This document shows, piece by piece, positions 1-7,828 of a stretch of 64,000 nucleotides of DNA. Location of the stretch: contig NZ_JAQTOD010000001.1 of the NCBI RefSeq assembly GCF_028713515.1, positions 620,001-684,000 of the forward strand, given 5' to 3'. Position numbers and translations under genes: made by a program. Position 1 is the stretch's first letter, and the number at the start of each line of letters is the position of its first letter. This DNA is from Sulfurimonas sp. (GTDB taxonomy: Bacteria > Campylobacterota > Campylobacteria > Campylobacterales > Sulfurimonadaceae). The notes under the pieces are model-generated. The model was not told the DNA's origin. It did no database searches and saw nothing but the letters and a program-made list of their open reading frames with translations.

Positions 1-151
1 GTTTTAAGTTTGAAAATTTCATAACAAGCTTTTACCATTAGAAATATTAAAAGAAGCTAGATAAAAAAGAGTGGCTTTTATTTTGTGTATAGTTTAAGAA
101 AATCAAACACCAATTGCTATATAAACTCACAATCTCTTTTATATAACAAGT
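1..151. other. Left-edge spacer, no complete gene
   Basis: No start-to-stop coding region or RNA gene can be supported here. One forward frame stays open from the window edge to a TAG at 39-41, so the last dozen codons of an upstream plus-strand gene are possible but cannot be identified. Confidence 0.4.
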
Positions 152-664
152 CTAAAGGGGTGTTGTTTGTTTATGTGGATACAGTTTTCTTAGAGCAGTT
201 CTTGAGGCTATATCAACAAAAGTAAATATTTTATCAATTTTATCTTTATTCTCTTTCTTTTTATGCCCTTTTACTTTTACAAACTCACAATCAATAGCAT
301 CAATTGCTTTAAAAAACTCTCTATATATCTCATGATTTTTTATGCGCTTGTTTGTTTTGCTCATATAATCATTTTTTTTAAAGCGCTCTCGCCTATCTTT
401 TAGGCTTATTGTATTTTGACAATCCGTATAGATGGTGAGCTTACAGCCATCGAGACTAATCTCACCTAAAGCCCACAAAAGAGTTTCAAGTTCAAGCTTT
501 GAGGAGTTACTGTTTTCAAATCTCTTTATTTTCACATCATTCATAGATACTGCAAGATTCAGCTGATTTTCGCTCAGAAAGAGATAAGCTCCATAACCAA
601 CATGCGTTTGTGGATTTATACTGCCATCCGTAAAGAGAAAAAATTTAGACTTATTATTTATCAC
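152..664 (-). CDS. Ribonuclease HI-family protein
   Basis: A 170-residue RNase H-fold protein, expected to cut the RNA strand of RNA-DNA hybrids in the cytoplasm. The motifs follow the RNase HI order: FTDGS with Asp13 on the first strand, an acidic pair at Glu58/Glu60 in the helix, YTD with Asp81, VKGHK with His134, and a late Asp151 that would complete the metal-binding set. The GTG at 662-664 is taken as the start because the first strand begins only a few residues later; no strong ribosome binding site is visible. It lies 9 bases downstream of the FTR-like gene on the same strand, so the two may be co-transcribed. It is longer between strand 4 and the last Asp than compact RNase HI, so it may be a paralogue and not the main rnhA. 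Confidence 0.75.
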   Translation of the reverse strand: MINNKSKFFLFTDGSINPQTHVGYGAYLFLSENQLNLAVSMNDVKIKRFENSNSSKLELETLLWALGEISLDGCKLTIYTDCQNTISLKDRRERFKKNDYMSKTNKRIKNHEIYREFFKAIDAIDCEFVKVKGHKKKENKDKIDKIFTFVDIASRTALRKLYPHKQTTPL

Positions 665-673
665 TTATAGCTA

Positions 674-1297
674 CTAATCTTTAAGTTGTAGTGTTACTTC
701 ATGATGGTCTTGATGCTCTGCTTGTGTAAATTTATAGTTACGGTAAGAGGCTATTTTCTCCAAATTTAGAACTTCTTGTTTTGTGGAGACAATTATCTTT
801 AAAGAGTTCCCGCCATAACTATTTAGAGCAGATTTTAGCTGATGCATCGCGTCTGGGATAGGTAAATTTCGTCGAGGATCCAGTGGTTTGCCTCTTGCGT
901 CAAGCACACCATCTTTTAGGTTCAATGGTACTTGATACTCTTGCATCAATCTTTTTGATGAAGCATTCCAGCCCGCTTTGTCCAAATCAGCCCTACCAAA
1001 CAGAGCACAATGACATGTTCCATACTCCCTAATCTCATCTTCAACAAATTCACAAGGACACATCATTTTTCTATTTAACACTGGATCACTTGATGGTTCA
1101 AAACATGGACAAAAGCGTTGTCCAAAAGTTGCTTCCATATCACTCAACCATACCTTAAGGTTTGTGCTCATCATCCAGCTAGGATTGAGAGCGTAGTTTT
1201 TCTGTGTTATATATTTTTGCATCCACTTATCTTGTTTTTTTACTTGGCGTCGATACTTCCATAGATCTTTAAAAAATCCTATCATCATTTTAAGCAC
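674..1297 (-). CDS. Ferredoxin:thioredoxin reductase catalytic-type protein with C-terminal TusA-like domain
   Basis: The central part carries the cysteine signature of the ferredoxin:thioredoxin reductase catalytic (beta) subunit: CPC, 16 residues, CPC, 8 residues, CHC. In that family these cysteines hold a 4Fe-4S cluster beside a redox-active disulfide and pass electrons from ferredoxin to thioredoxin-like partners. About 70 C-terminal residues (from LDARGK onward) resemble a TusA/SirA fold, but the usual CPxP cysteine is replaced (LPIPD). The frame is open further upstream; I place the start at the GTG at 1295-1297 because AGGAAA lies about 9 bases before it, giving about 207 residues, with ATG codons at 1288 and 1285 as alternatives. 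The RNase H-like gene follows after 9 bases. Domain assignment is firm; the physiological partner is unknown. Confidence 0.75.
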   Translation of the reverse strand: MLKMMIGFFKDLWKYRRQVKKQDKWMQKYITQKNYALNPSWMMSTNLKVWLSDMEATFGQRFCPCFEPSSDPVLNRKMMCPCEFVEDEIREYGTCHCALFGRADLDKAGWNASSKRLMQEYQVPLNLKDGVLDARGKPLDPRRNLPIPDAMHQLKSALNSYGGNSLKIIVSTKQEVLNLEKIASYRNYKFTQAEHQDHHEVTLQLKD

Positions 1298-1496
1298 TGT
1301 TGTTTTTCCTTTTTTTCTCTGAACGAGGCATATGTAGCTGCAATCATAGCCAAAGTTATACACCTTCACAGATATATGGTGCATTAAACAGATTTTACTA
1401 AATTGGGCTTTAATTGGTAAATCTCCACTAAAGTCATATATAATGTTTCTAAAATAGTATATCGAATTAAATATTTTAATTATCAAGGAGCATGTA
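1298..1496. promoter_or_regulatory. Divergent intergenic region
   Basis: A 199-base AT-rich spacer between divergent genes (FTR-like on minus, DUF1003 on plus). It must hold promoters for both directions. The only site I can place confidently is the AAGGAG ribosome binding site near 1484-1489 serving the DUF1003 gene. Confidence 0.35.
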
Positions 1497-2024
1497 GTGA
1501 ATATTGAAGATTCAGAAAAACAAAAAGCAAAAAATCACTATTTTCGCTTTCATCTGCCTCACTCTTACCTTTCATCTACATTTGGAAATGATTGGTTCTC
1601 TTTAAAAGCAGAAGCTTTTGCGCGGTTTTTTGGAACACCTTTTTTTCTAGTTGCACAAACAGCCATCGTTGCATTATGGATCACCATAAATGTTTTAGGG
1701 TTTACAAAATTTGACCAATACCCATTTATTCTTCTAAATCTTGCATTTAGCCTTCAGGCCGCATATGCAGCACCTCTCATACTCTTAGCACAAACGCGTC
1801 AAGCAGAACGAGACAAAGCAAATTCTGAAGCAGATGCAAAACATAGAGAAGCTATCGCACAGGAGAGCAAAGAGCGTGAAGTTTATGAAAGCGAACAAAC
1901 AGCACGCCTACTTGAGCTACTTCAAAAAAATACAGAATTAACTGAATTTACTAAAGAATTAAGCCTACATATAGAGTCTTTAACACGAGAAGTTCACGCT
2001 AAATTTGTAGAAAACAATAAGTAA
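1497..2024 (+). CDS. DUF1003 family membrane protein
   Basis: A 175-residue inner-membrane protein that fits the DUF1003 family. A short soluble N-terminus precedes an amphipathic stretch (WFSLKAEAFARFFGTP) and two hydrophobic segments at about residues 50-70 and 78-98. A charged, probably coiled-coil C-terminal tail follows from about residue 100, rich in Glu, Lys and Gln. The start is the GTG at 1497: AAGGAG lies about 7 bases upstream, and the ATG at 1492 is followed directly by TAG. The family has no established biochemical function. It is transcribed divergently from the FTR-like gene, which does not by itself indicate a shared role. Confidence 0.75.
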   Translation: MNIEDSEKQKAKNHYFRFHLPHSYLSSTFGNDWFSLKAEAFARFFGTPFFLVAQTAIVALWITINVLGFTKFDQYPFILLNLAFSLQAAYAAPLILLAQTRQAERDKANSEADAKHREAIAQESKEREVYESEQTARLLELLQKNTELTEFTKELSLHIESLTREVHAKFVENNK

Positions 2025-2107
2025 CTTTCATTTTCCAATATCTCCAAAATAGAAAAGTAAGTTAAAATTATTTAACCATATTTTTTCATCTAAATAGTTT
2101 AAGAAAA

Positions 2108-2123
2108 AACAATTAAAATTGTT
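2108..2123. promoter_or_regulatory. Perfect 16-bp palindrome before the SagB-like gene
   Basis: AACAATT-AA-AATTGTT is a perfect inverted repeat ending 2 bases before the ATG at 2126, at the place where a ribosome binding site would normally sit; no Shine-Dalgarno sequence is visible. It could be a repressor site or a hairpin affecting translation. The composition is AT-only apart from the C/G pair, so chance is possible. Confidence 0.35.
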
Positions 2124-2125
2124 GC

Positions 2126-3685
2126 ATGAATAAAAACTTACAAACACTCTTTTTCTATCACGAAGATACAAAACATTCACAACAGAAGTATGCTCGCTCT
2201 GTTGGCTATATGGATTGGGCTACTCAACCGGATCCATTTAGAAGCTATAACGGCGCAAAAAATATAGTTTTGCCTTTGGCGCTAGAAAATACAACTCCTC
2301 CTTATCATCTGCTAGACTCAGATTTACCATGTGCACCGCTCGTCAGAGAGTCGCTATCTCAGCTTTTACAGTTTTCTATGGGAATTGCTGTTTGGAAAGT
2401 TTCTGGAGAAAGTTCATGGGCGCTCAGATGTAACGCCTCTAGTGGCAATTTACAGCCAACGGAAGCATATGTGATTTTGCCTCCAGTACTTGAAGAACAA
2501 AACAGCAAAAGCACAATCTTTCACTATACTCCAAAAAATCATGGACTTGATATTTTGGCGGAATTTGAGACTTCTTTTTGGGATGAGCTACCAGATGGTA
2601 GCTTTTTAGTTGGGCTCTCTAGCATTTCATGGAGAGAGGTTTGGAAATATGGTGAGCGAGCATTTAGATATACAAATCTAGATGCCGGTCACGCCATGCA
2701 AGCTCTTACGATTTCTGCCAAAATGCTAGGTTGGAAACTGACAAGACTTGATAATATTTGTGATAAGGATCTCAATTATCTACTAGGACTTAAGCAGGAA
2801 AATAGATTTTTTGAGAGCGAAATCGCAGATATGCTCCTTGTTGTCTCTACAGAAAATGTTAGCTCTTCGCTTAGCATCGAATCGTTGTTAGAGAACCTTC
2901 CATTAAGGTATGATGGCATCGCAAACAAGCTAAGCTCTAAAATGCAAGAGTGGGAGATAATCCCAAAAGTAGAAAATGCAACCTCTGTTATGCAAGTACC
3001 TCAAAAGAGTGTGCAACAAAGCAAAGTCTTAAGAGAACCAACAATGGAGTCTAAAGCAGTCATCATAAACAGAAGAAGCGTTCATGTTATGGAAGCCGAG
3101 ACTTCTCTTATAACAAAAAAGCAGTTTCATACGATTCTAAAAAGTGTTTATGGTTCACTTGATGGCAAAGAAAATTCGGCTCACTTGGTTTTATTTGTGC
3201 ATAGAGTAGAAGAGTACAAAGAGGGTCTATATATTTTAGTTAGAAACAGCGCGGATAAAGAAGCGCTCAAAGAGCATACATACCCATCATTCAAATGGCA
3301 AGAGAGTGAACTTAAGAACCTTTTTCTATTAGAAGAGAGAGATTTAAGAGTGAGCTCTAAAGCGGTAAGTTGCTCGCAAGAGATAGCTAGTGATGGGGCC
3401 TTTAGCCTTGGGATGTTATGTAGTTTTTCAGATCAACTACAAGCTCATGGCGCCCATAGATATAAAGAACTTCATTGGGAGTGTGGTGCTATTGGCCAAC
3501 AGCTTTATCTTGAAGCCACCTCTATCGGATTAAAAGGAACTGGAATTGGATGCTTTTTAGATGATTTGGTTCACAACATGCTAGGATTAAGAGATAATCG
3601 CTTTCAAACTCTATACCATTTTACAGTCGGTCGTGGCTACACAGACAGTAGAATCCAGACAAGAGTTGCTTATGAAAACAGATAA
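2126..3685 (+). CDS. Tandem nitroreductase-fold SagB/ThcOx-type dehydrogenase
   Basis: A 519-residue cytoplasmic flavoprotein of the SagB/ThcOx nitroreductase superfamily, whose members use FMN. Diagnostic stretches are YHEDTKHS near the N-terminus, DWATQPDPFRSY at about 30-41, and SSGNLQPTEAY at about 105-115, the classic SagB-like substrate/FMN loop. A second nitroreductase-like half begins at about residue 315 (NRRSV) and contains a typical C-terminal pattern (GQQLYLEATSIGLKGTGIG). The protein is therefore a tandem of two nitroreductase-like domains, as in other long members of the family. SagB enzymes oxidise azolines in peptide natural products, but no cyclodehydratase, precursor peptide or exporter lies next to it. 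The substrate is unknown. Confidence 0.8.
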   Translation: MNKNLQTLFFYHEDTKHSQQKYARSVGYMDWATQPDPFRSYNGAKNIVLPLALENTTPPYHLLDSDLPCAPLVRESLSQLLQFSMGIAVWKVSGESSWALRCNASSGNLQPTEAYVILPPVLEEQNSKSTIFHYTPKNHGLDILAEFETSFWDELPDGSFLVGLSSISWREVWKYGERAFRYTNLDAGHAMQALTISAKMLGWKLTRLDNICDKDLNYLLGLKQENRFFESEIADMLLVVSTENVSSSLSIESLLENLPLRYDGIANKLSSKMQEWEIIPKVENATSVMQVPQKSVQQSKVLREPTMESKAVIINRRSVHVMEAETSLITKKQFHTILKSVYGSLDGKENSAHLVLFVHRVEEYKEGLYILVRNSADKEALKEHTYPSFKWQESELKNLFLLEERDLRVSSKAVSCSQEIASDGAFSLGMLCSFSDQLQAHGAHRYKELHWECGAIGQQLYLEATSIGLKGTGIGCFLDDLVHNMLGLRDNRFQTLYHFTVGRGYTDSRIQTRVAYENR

Positions 3686-4011
3686 TAAAAAATAAATATG
3701 ATTTATTGCATAAATATTAAAGAATATCATGGGTTCTGTTTGAAATAATCTGATTCAACAACATCTATGCTACATAACCCATCAGTTACAGTCTATCCTC
3801 AAAACAAAAACTGAACTCTCTTGTGAGCAAAATAGTCGTTAATACAATAAAATATATCTTTACTACTTTTAAATATGGATAGTTATATAAAGCTGATTGA
3901 TTTAAAACATTCGCGCAGGAGCTAATTTTATTTATTTAATAATGGCATTTGCAACAAATAGGTAACAATTTAAAAAATGATAATAAACCCTAAAATAAGA
4001 CTTTTAAAGAA
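3686..4011. other. Non-coding stretch, no gene recognised
   Basis: About 325 AT-rich bases with stops in all frames. The only structure I noticed is a loose inverted repeat, ATGGGTT at 3729-3735 with AACCCAT at 3776-3782, lacking a T-run. It may contain the terminator of the SagB-like gene or a decayed gene; nothing can be assigned. Confidence 0.4.
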
Positions 4012-4371
4012 GTAGGTACAACTATAAGCCGAGTTTTGTTTTGATAGTATTAATCTACTTTACTATTTACATAGTAACTCTAGCGAAACAGTAGCATAAG
4101 CAGATACCATGTATTTCTACATCTCTCTACAATTAAGAAGCTGACCATCTGTTTCTTGCTGCCATGTTGGGTTTACAAGCTCTCTATATTACTATAGAGA
4201 CTGGTGGTCTCTTACACCGCCCTTTCACCTTTACTATCATAAATGATAGAAGTCTGCTCTCTGTTGCACTTTCCCTCGTATTACTACGGCCATTAGTTAA
4301 ATGGAACACTTTCTTATAGCAGCTCGGACTTTCCTCTTGAAATTCATCAAGTCACTATCTGTTGTACCTAC
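4012..4371 (-). ncRNA. rnpB: RNase P RNA (bacterial class A type)
   Basis: Read on the minus strand, this region has the conserved elements of bacterial RNase P RNA in the right order: GAGGAAAGTCCGAGCT near the 5' end, TACGAGGGAAAGTGCAACAG in the middle, GGCGGTG and AGAGACCACCAG further on, and AACTCGGCTTATAG at the 3' end. The ends are set by a perfect 11-bp P1 helix: GTTGTACCTAC at plus-strand 4361-4371 and GTAGGTACAAC at 4012-4022. The length of about 360 nt is usual. The RNA is the catalytic subunit that matures the 5' ends of tRNAs. It is divergent from tetR, and the first operator-like palindrome is about 47 bases upstream of its 5' end. Confidence 0.95.
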
Positions 4372-4417
4372 GAAATATTACTAGAATCTTCTTTGCTTTT
4401 CGTTTAAAATGATACAA

Positions 4418-4524
4418 GAACAACTGTTCACTAAAGAAAAATAATATATGAACAGTTGTTCTTTTTGAATAAGCTATTATTAACAGTTGTTCATATATAA
4501 TTCTAGATATATTAACGGTTGTTC
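4418..4524. promoter_or_regulatory. Array of four operator-like 12-bp palindromes
   Basis: Four related boxes lie between rnpB and tetR: GAACAACTGTTC at 4418-4429, GAACAGTTGTTC at 4450-4461, TAACAGTTGTTC at 4481-4492 and TAACGGTTGTTC at 4513-4524. The first two fit GAACA-NN-TGTTC exactly; the last two diverge in the left half. Start-to-start distances are 32, 31 and 32 bases, about three helical turns, which puts all boxes on the same face of the DNA. The last box ends 23 bases before the tetR ATG. Autoregulation by the adjacent TetR protein is the natural inference; binding has not been shown. Confidence 0.75.
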
Positions 4525-4547
4525 ATACAACTAAGAAAGGTTCATAA

Positions 4548-5165
4548 ATGCCCAATAGTACGGTAGTTCAAAAAAAAGTAAGCACTAAAGATAAGATATT
4601 AAAAGCTTCGATATCCCTATTCTCTGAGCATGGATACAAAGGTACAAGCGTTAGAAAAATAGCTTCAGAAGTAGGAATTAGAGAGAGTGCTTTATATAAT
4701 CACTTTAAAAATAAAGAGGAGATATTTCTGTCTGTTGCAAAAGATATCTTCACTACACCATTCTCTAAAGATGAATCAAATATTAAAGAATCAGCGATAA
4801 AAGGAAAAGCTTTTATACAAAAATATGCGATGCAGTATAAGCTGCTTACATTTGATAAGAGCAGCGAAAATATGTTTAGACTACTTATGATTGAGCTTTT
4901 CCAAAACAGAGAGCTTAGAGAGCAGTTTATGAGCGAATTTCATAATGAAAACATAAAAGTACTATCAGAAGCTTTCTTTATTATGATGCAAAATTCACTT
5001 ATCAAATCATCTGATCCTATGTTGGTTGCATATGAGTTTATCTCTACCCTATTCTATATTAGATTGCAGGTAACACTTATGAGATTTGATAGCAACTCTG
5101 CCAACAATCTCTCAACTCAGTTTGAAAAACATGTTGAGTTTTTCTGGGAAGGAATAAAAATTTAA
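4548..5165 (+). CDS. TetR/AcrR family transcriptional regulator
   Basis: A 205-residue regulator with a typical TetR N-terminal helix-turn-helix: TKDKILKASISLFSEHGYKG, then TSVRKIASEVGIRESALYNH with the recognition helix ending in YNHFKNKEEIF (about residues 12-62). The C-terminal helical part (about 65-205) would bind an unknown ligand and dimerise. An AAAGG ribosome binding site lies just upstream of the ATG at 4548. The four regularly spaced palindromes directly before it are likely its operators. No efflux pump or enzyme is adjacent on the same strand, so the main target may be elsewhere or may be the gene itself. A 33-base hairpin covers its stop codon. Confidence 0.9.
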   Translation: MPNSTVVQKKVSTKDKILKASISLFSEHGYKGTSVRKIASEVGIRESALYNHFKNKEEIFLSVAKDIFTTPFSKDESNIKESAIKGKAFIQKYAMQYKLLTFDKSSENMFRLLMIELFQNRELREQFMSEFHNENIKVLSEAFFIMMQNSLIKSSDPMLVAYEFISTLFYIRLQVTLMRFDSNSANNLSTQFEKHVEFFWEGIKI

Positions 5166-5196
5166 TATTATTAAGTATTAGATACTAAATAATATT
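5164..5196. terminator. Hairpin at the end of tetR
   Basis: AATATTATT at 5164-5172 pairs with AATAATATT at 5188-5196, and AGTAT/ATACT pair inside after one mismatch, giving a long AT-rich stem over the tetR stop codon. It has no strong T-run but lies between convergent genes, so it probably helps to end transcription. Confidence 0.5.
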
Positions 5197-5208
5197 ACAG
5201 CTCTCATT

Positions 5209-5239
5209 TAAAAAAGGCACCCTCTTTCAAGGATGCCTT
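5209..5239 (-). terminator. Rho-independent terminator after oorC
   Basis: On the minus strand AAGGCATCC pairs with GGGTGCCTT (6 bp, a mismatch, then 2 bp), directly followed by TTTTTT. It lies 17 bases past the oorC stop and is well placed to end the mdh-to-oorC transcript. Confidence 0.75.
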
Positions 5240-5255
5240 CACTTGTTTTTTAAAA

Positions 5256-5810
5256 CTATTTACCCATAGCTTTGTTTGCGTATTTTTCGCCAAGTTCATA
5301 TGCTAGCTTATTTGCAGCATGAACTTTTTCTGGTACTTTAGAAAGCATAGTATCAATCAATGATTGCTTTGAAAGTACATTTGTCATAGTATTTGTAATT
5401 GCAAGTGCAACTACTGATTGAGTAATAACATTACCAACCTCTTCTTTTGCTATTGTGATAATTGGAATTTCATGAATTATCCATTTTTTTCTATCTTCGT
5501 CTGTTGGGTGGACTAAGTTTGGATCCACAACAATTGTTCCACCTGGTTTAACACCATTTTTAAATTGGTTATAGCTCACATTTGCAACAGAAAGCATAAA
5601 ATCTATCTCACCTTCATTTGCATAAGGGTAACGAATTTCATTGTCATCTAGTGTTATATCAACAACTGTTGGACCACCACGAACTTGTGATGTGTATGTT
5701 GCGGTTTTCAAACCATTTCCACCATCTTTGATTTTACACGCAGCCATAATCTCACCAGCCAACAAAACACCTTGACCGCCAACACCAGTAAATCTTAAAG
5801 AATTTCTCAT
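5256..5810 (-). CDS. oorC: 2-oxoglutarate:ferredoxin oxidoreductase, gamma subunit
   Basis: A 184-residue gamma subunit of the 2-oxoacid:acceptor oxidoreductase family. The N-terminus carries the family hallmark FTGVGGQGVLLAGEI, and TSQVRGGPTVVDI follows at about 40-52. In the Oor/Kor complex this subunit packs against the TPP-binding core; in autotrophic Campylobacterota the complex reductively carboxylates succinyl-CoA to 2-oxoglutarate with reduced ferredoxin. It is the last gene of the oorDABC set, 9 bases after oorB, with a terminator immediately beyond. The four-subunit split and gene order match the Oor type described in Helicobacter and Campylobacter, so a pyruvate oxidoreductase is less likely. 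Confidence 0.93.
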   Translation of the reverse strand: MRNSLRFTGVGGQGVLLAGEIMAACKIKDGGNGLKTATYTSQVRGGPTVVDITLDDNEIRYPYANEGEIDFMLSVANVSYNQFKNGVKPGGTIVVDPNLVHPTDEDRKKWIIHEIPIITIAKEEVGNVITQSVVALAITNTMTNVLSKQSLIDTMLSKVPEKVHAANKLAYELGEKYANKAMGK

Positions 5811-5819
5811 AGTAGACCC

Positions 5820-6674
5820 CTATATCTTTTTCACAAAATCAGCTTGAGTAATCTTACCGCGTTTACCTTGAGCAGCTTTTATAACTTCTTCATACATATC
5901 AGTGTATTCAGGTTGTTCAACTTGTCTTAATACTCCAGTTGGAAGCAAGTTTAACTGCTCATCTTCTGGGAGTGTATCCCATTTTTTCTTACCAACCGTA
6001 ATGCTGTCAATCCAGTTAAGGTTTTCCATTGCACTAGCCATCTTGTTTTTACGACCAAGATTAATATGGCAGTTTGATAAAACTTCAACAAAGCTAAAAC
6101 CTTTGTGTTCAAAAGATTTAACAAGAATTTTTTCTAGTTTCTTAGGGTCAATCATTGATTCACGAGCAACAAAAGATGCACCTGCTCCAATTGCAAGATT
6201 ACTTGCATTGAAAGTTGGGTCAATATTACCATTTTGTGCAGATACACACCACATACCCTGAGGAGTAGTTGGAGATATTTGAGAATTTGTAAGACCGTAT
6301 ATAAAGTTATTAATAAGAATAAAATTCAAATTTATATTACGACGACAACCATGAATTGTGTGGTTACCACCAATTGCAAGACTATCGCCATCACCAGCAA
6401 CTACAATTACATTAATATGTGGATTCGCAAGTTTGATACCAGTTGCATACGCAATAGTACGACCATGAGTTGTATGAACTGTGTTACAATCAATGTATGA
6501 GCTAAAGCGCCCAGAACATCCAATGCCTGAAACAACACAAACATTGTTCATATCCCATCCCATTTTATCAATAGCACGGATAGTAGCTTTTAAAATAACA
6601 CCATCACCACATCCCCAACACCAAAGTGTTGGCATCTTATTTACGCGTAAATATTTATCATAATTAAATGCCAT
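5820..6674 (-). CDS. oorB: 2-oxoglutarate:ferredoxin oxidoreductase, beta subunit (TPP-binding)
   Basis: A 284-residue beta subunit that binds thiamine pyrophosphate. WCWGCGDG near residue 18 supplies cysteines typical of the family, and the TPP/Mg motif begins GDGDSLAIGG and ends at NNFIYGLTNSQ. The ATG shares one base with the oorA stop (TAATG), showing translational coupling. It catalyses the decarboxylation/carboxylation chemistry of the OorDABC complex together with oorA. The length and lack of an extra ferredoxin domain fit the four-subunit Oor/Kor form. Confidence 0.93.
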   Translation of the reverse strand: MAFNYDKYLRVNKMPTLWCWGCGDGVILKATIRAIDKMGWDMNNVCVVSGIGCSGRFSSYIDCNTVHTTHGRTIAYATGIKLANPHINVIVVAGDGDSLAIGGNHTIHGCRRNINLNFILINNFIYGLTNSQISPTTPQGMWCVSAQNGNIDPTFNASNLAIGAGASFVARESMIDPKKLEKILVKSFEHKGFSFVEVLSNCHINLGRKNKMASAMENLNWIDSITVGKKKWDTLPEDEQLNLLPTGVLRQVEQPEYTDMYEEVIKAAQGKRGKITQADFVKKI

Positions 6675-7828
6675 TACATCATCTCCTTAACTTTTGCTAC
6701 CATTTCTGCAGGTGCGATTGGACGACCATTTGCTTTTAATAGAGTTGTAAAATCATTTCGTTTTATTACTCTCTCTATCTCTTTTGAGTATTGACCCATG
6801 TTTAATTCTGTAATAAAAATTTTATCTTTAAATTTAGCACCAATTTCAACTAATCTTTTAGCTGGTGAAGGCCATAATAAAATTGGTCTAAACATACCAG
6901 CTTTAATACCTTGTTCACGAAGCTTATTAACAGCTTCATATGCACCAAGACCAATTGATCCGTAAGCTATGATACAAACTTCTGCATCATCTAGCATATA
7001 CTCCTCATAATCTGGTAAATCATCTAAACCATCATTCTCAGCAGCAACTGTATTTATTTTACCAACTAATCTTTCAATATTAAATTCACATTGAACTGCA
7101 TCTTCCGTAGGGAAACCCTCATGTCCATGGTGTAGTCCAGTGATATGGTATTTGTAACCTTTAAACATTGGGTTTAAAACTGCTGGTTTATTCATTGGAA
7201 CATCATAAGGCTTATAATCAGCTGGAGCACCATCAAATGTTGCACGATTTACAATACTTGCTTTAACTTCTGCAAGATCTGGAATTATAGCTTTTCCGTG
7301 CATGTGACCAATTGTCTCATCTAAAAGTATGAAAACCGGAGTCATATACTTCTCAGCTAAGTTAAACGCGCGAACTGTTTGCGTATAACATTCAGTTAAA
7401 CTACCTGCACAAAGAGTTATTGAAGCAAAATCACCATGAGTTGGATATTGCGCCTGACCAATATCTGCTTGAGAAACACGAGTTGGAAGACCAGTTGATG
7501 GGCCACCACGCATAACATTTACAATAACTAGTGGGATTTCGGCAATAAAACCTAAACCAATCTGCTCAGCTTTTAGTGAAATACCAGGGCCTGAAGTTGC
7601 AGTATATGATTTAACACCAGTCATAGAAGCGCCAAGTGCAGCACAAATACCACCAATTTCATCTTCCATTTGAATAAACTTACCACCAACTTCTGGTAAT
7701 AAATCTGATGCAACATGCATTACTTCAGATGATGGAGTAATTGGATATCCACTAAAAAACATAGCTCCAGCATCAATCGCTGCCATTGAGCATAGCTCAT
7801 TACCAGTTGAAATTTCTTCTCTTGCCAT
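6674..7828 (-). CDS. oorA: 2-oxoglutarate:ferredoxin oxidoreductase, alpha subunit
   Basis: A 384-residue alpha subunit of the 2-oxoacid:acceptor oxidoreductase family. GYPITPSSE at about 28-36 is the signature of the pyrimidine-binding domain, and ATSGPGISLKAE at about 77-88 follows as expected. It forms the active site with OorB. Start and stop each share one base with neighbours oorD and oorB, so the four genes are a tight translational unit. Within this cluster its role is in 2-oxoglutarate synthesis or oxidation, depending on growth mode. Confidence 0.93.
   Translation of the reverse strand: MAREEISTGNELCSMAAIDAGAMFFSGYPITPSSEVMHVASDLLPEVGGKFIQMEDEIGGICAALGASMTGVKSYTATSGPGISLKAEQIGLGFIAEIPLVIVNVMRGGPSTGLPTRVSQADIGQAQYPTHGDFASITLCAGSLTECYTQTVRAFNLAEKYMTPVFILLDETIGHMHGKAIIPDLAEVKASIVNRATFDGAPADYKPYDVPMNKPAVLNPMFKGYKYHITGLHHGHEGFPTEDAVQCEFNIERLVGKINTVAAENDGLDDLPDYEEYMLDDAEVCIIAYGSIGLGAYEAVNKLREQGIKAGMFRPILLWPSPAKRLVEIGAKFKDKIFITELNMGQYSKEIERVIKRNDFTTLLKANGRPIAPAEMVAKVKEMM

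Noticed and set aside
4418-4461. GAAC-N4-GTTC boxes could be LexA/DinR (SOS) sites
   Set aside because: The core fits the Gram-positive SOS box, but Campylobacterota generally lack LexA, the neighbour is a TetR gene, and the spacing and drift suit a local repressor better.
4418-4524. Possible CRISPR-like repeat array
   Set aside because: Repeats are only 12 bases, with 19-20-base AT-rich spacers, just four copies and no cas genes; a promoter operator array explains it better.
5902-6663. Several short plus-strand reading frames inside oorB
   Set aside because: They lie antisense to a well-supported gene, lack ribosome binding sites and give low-complexity products.
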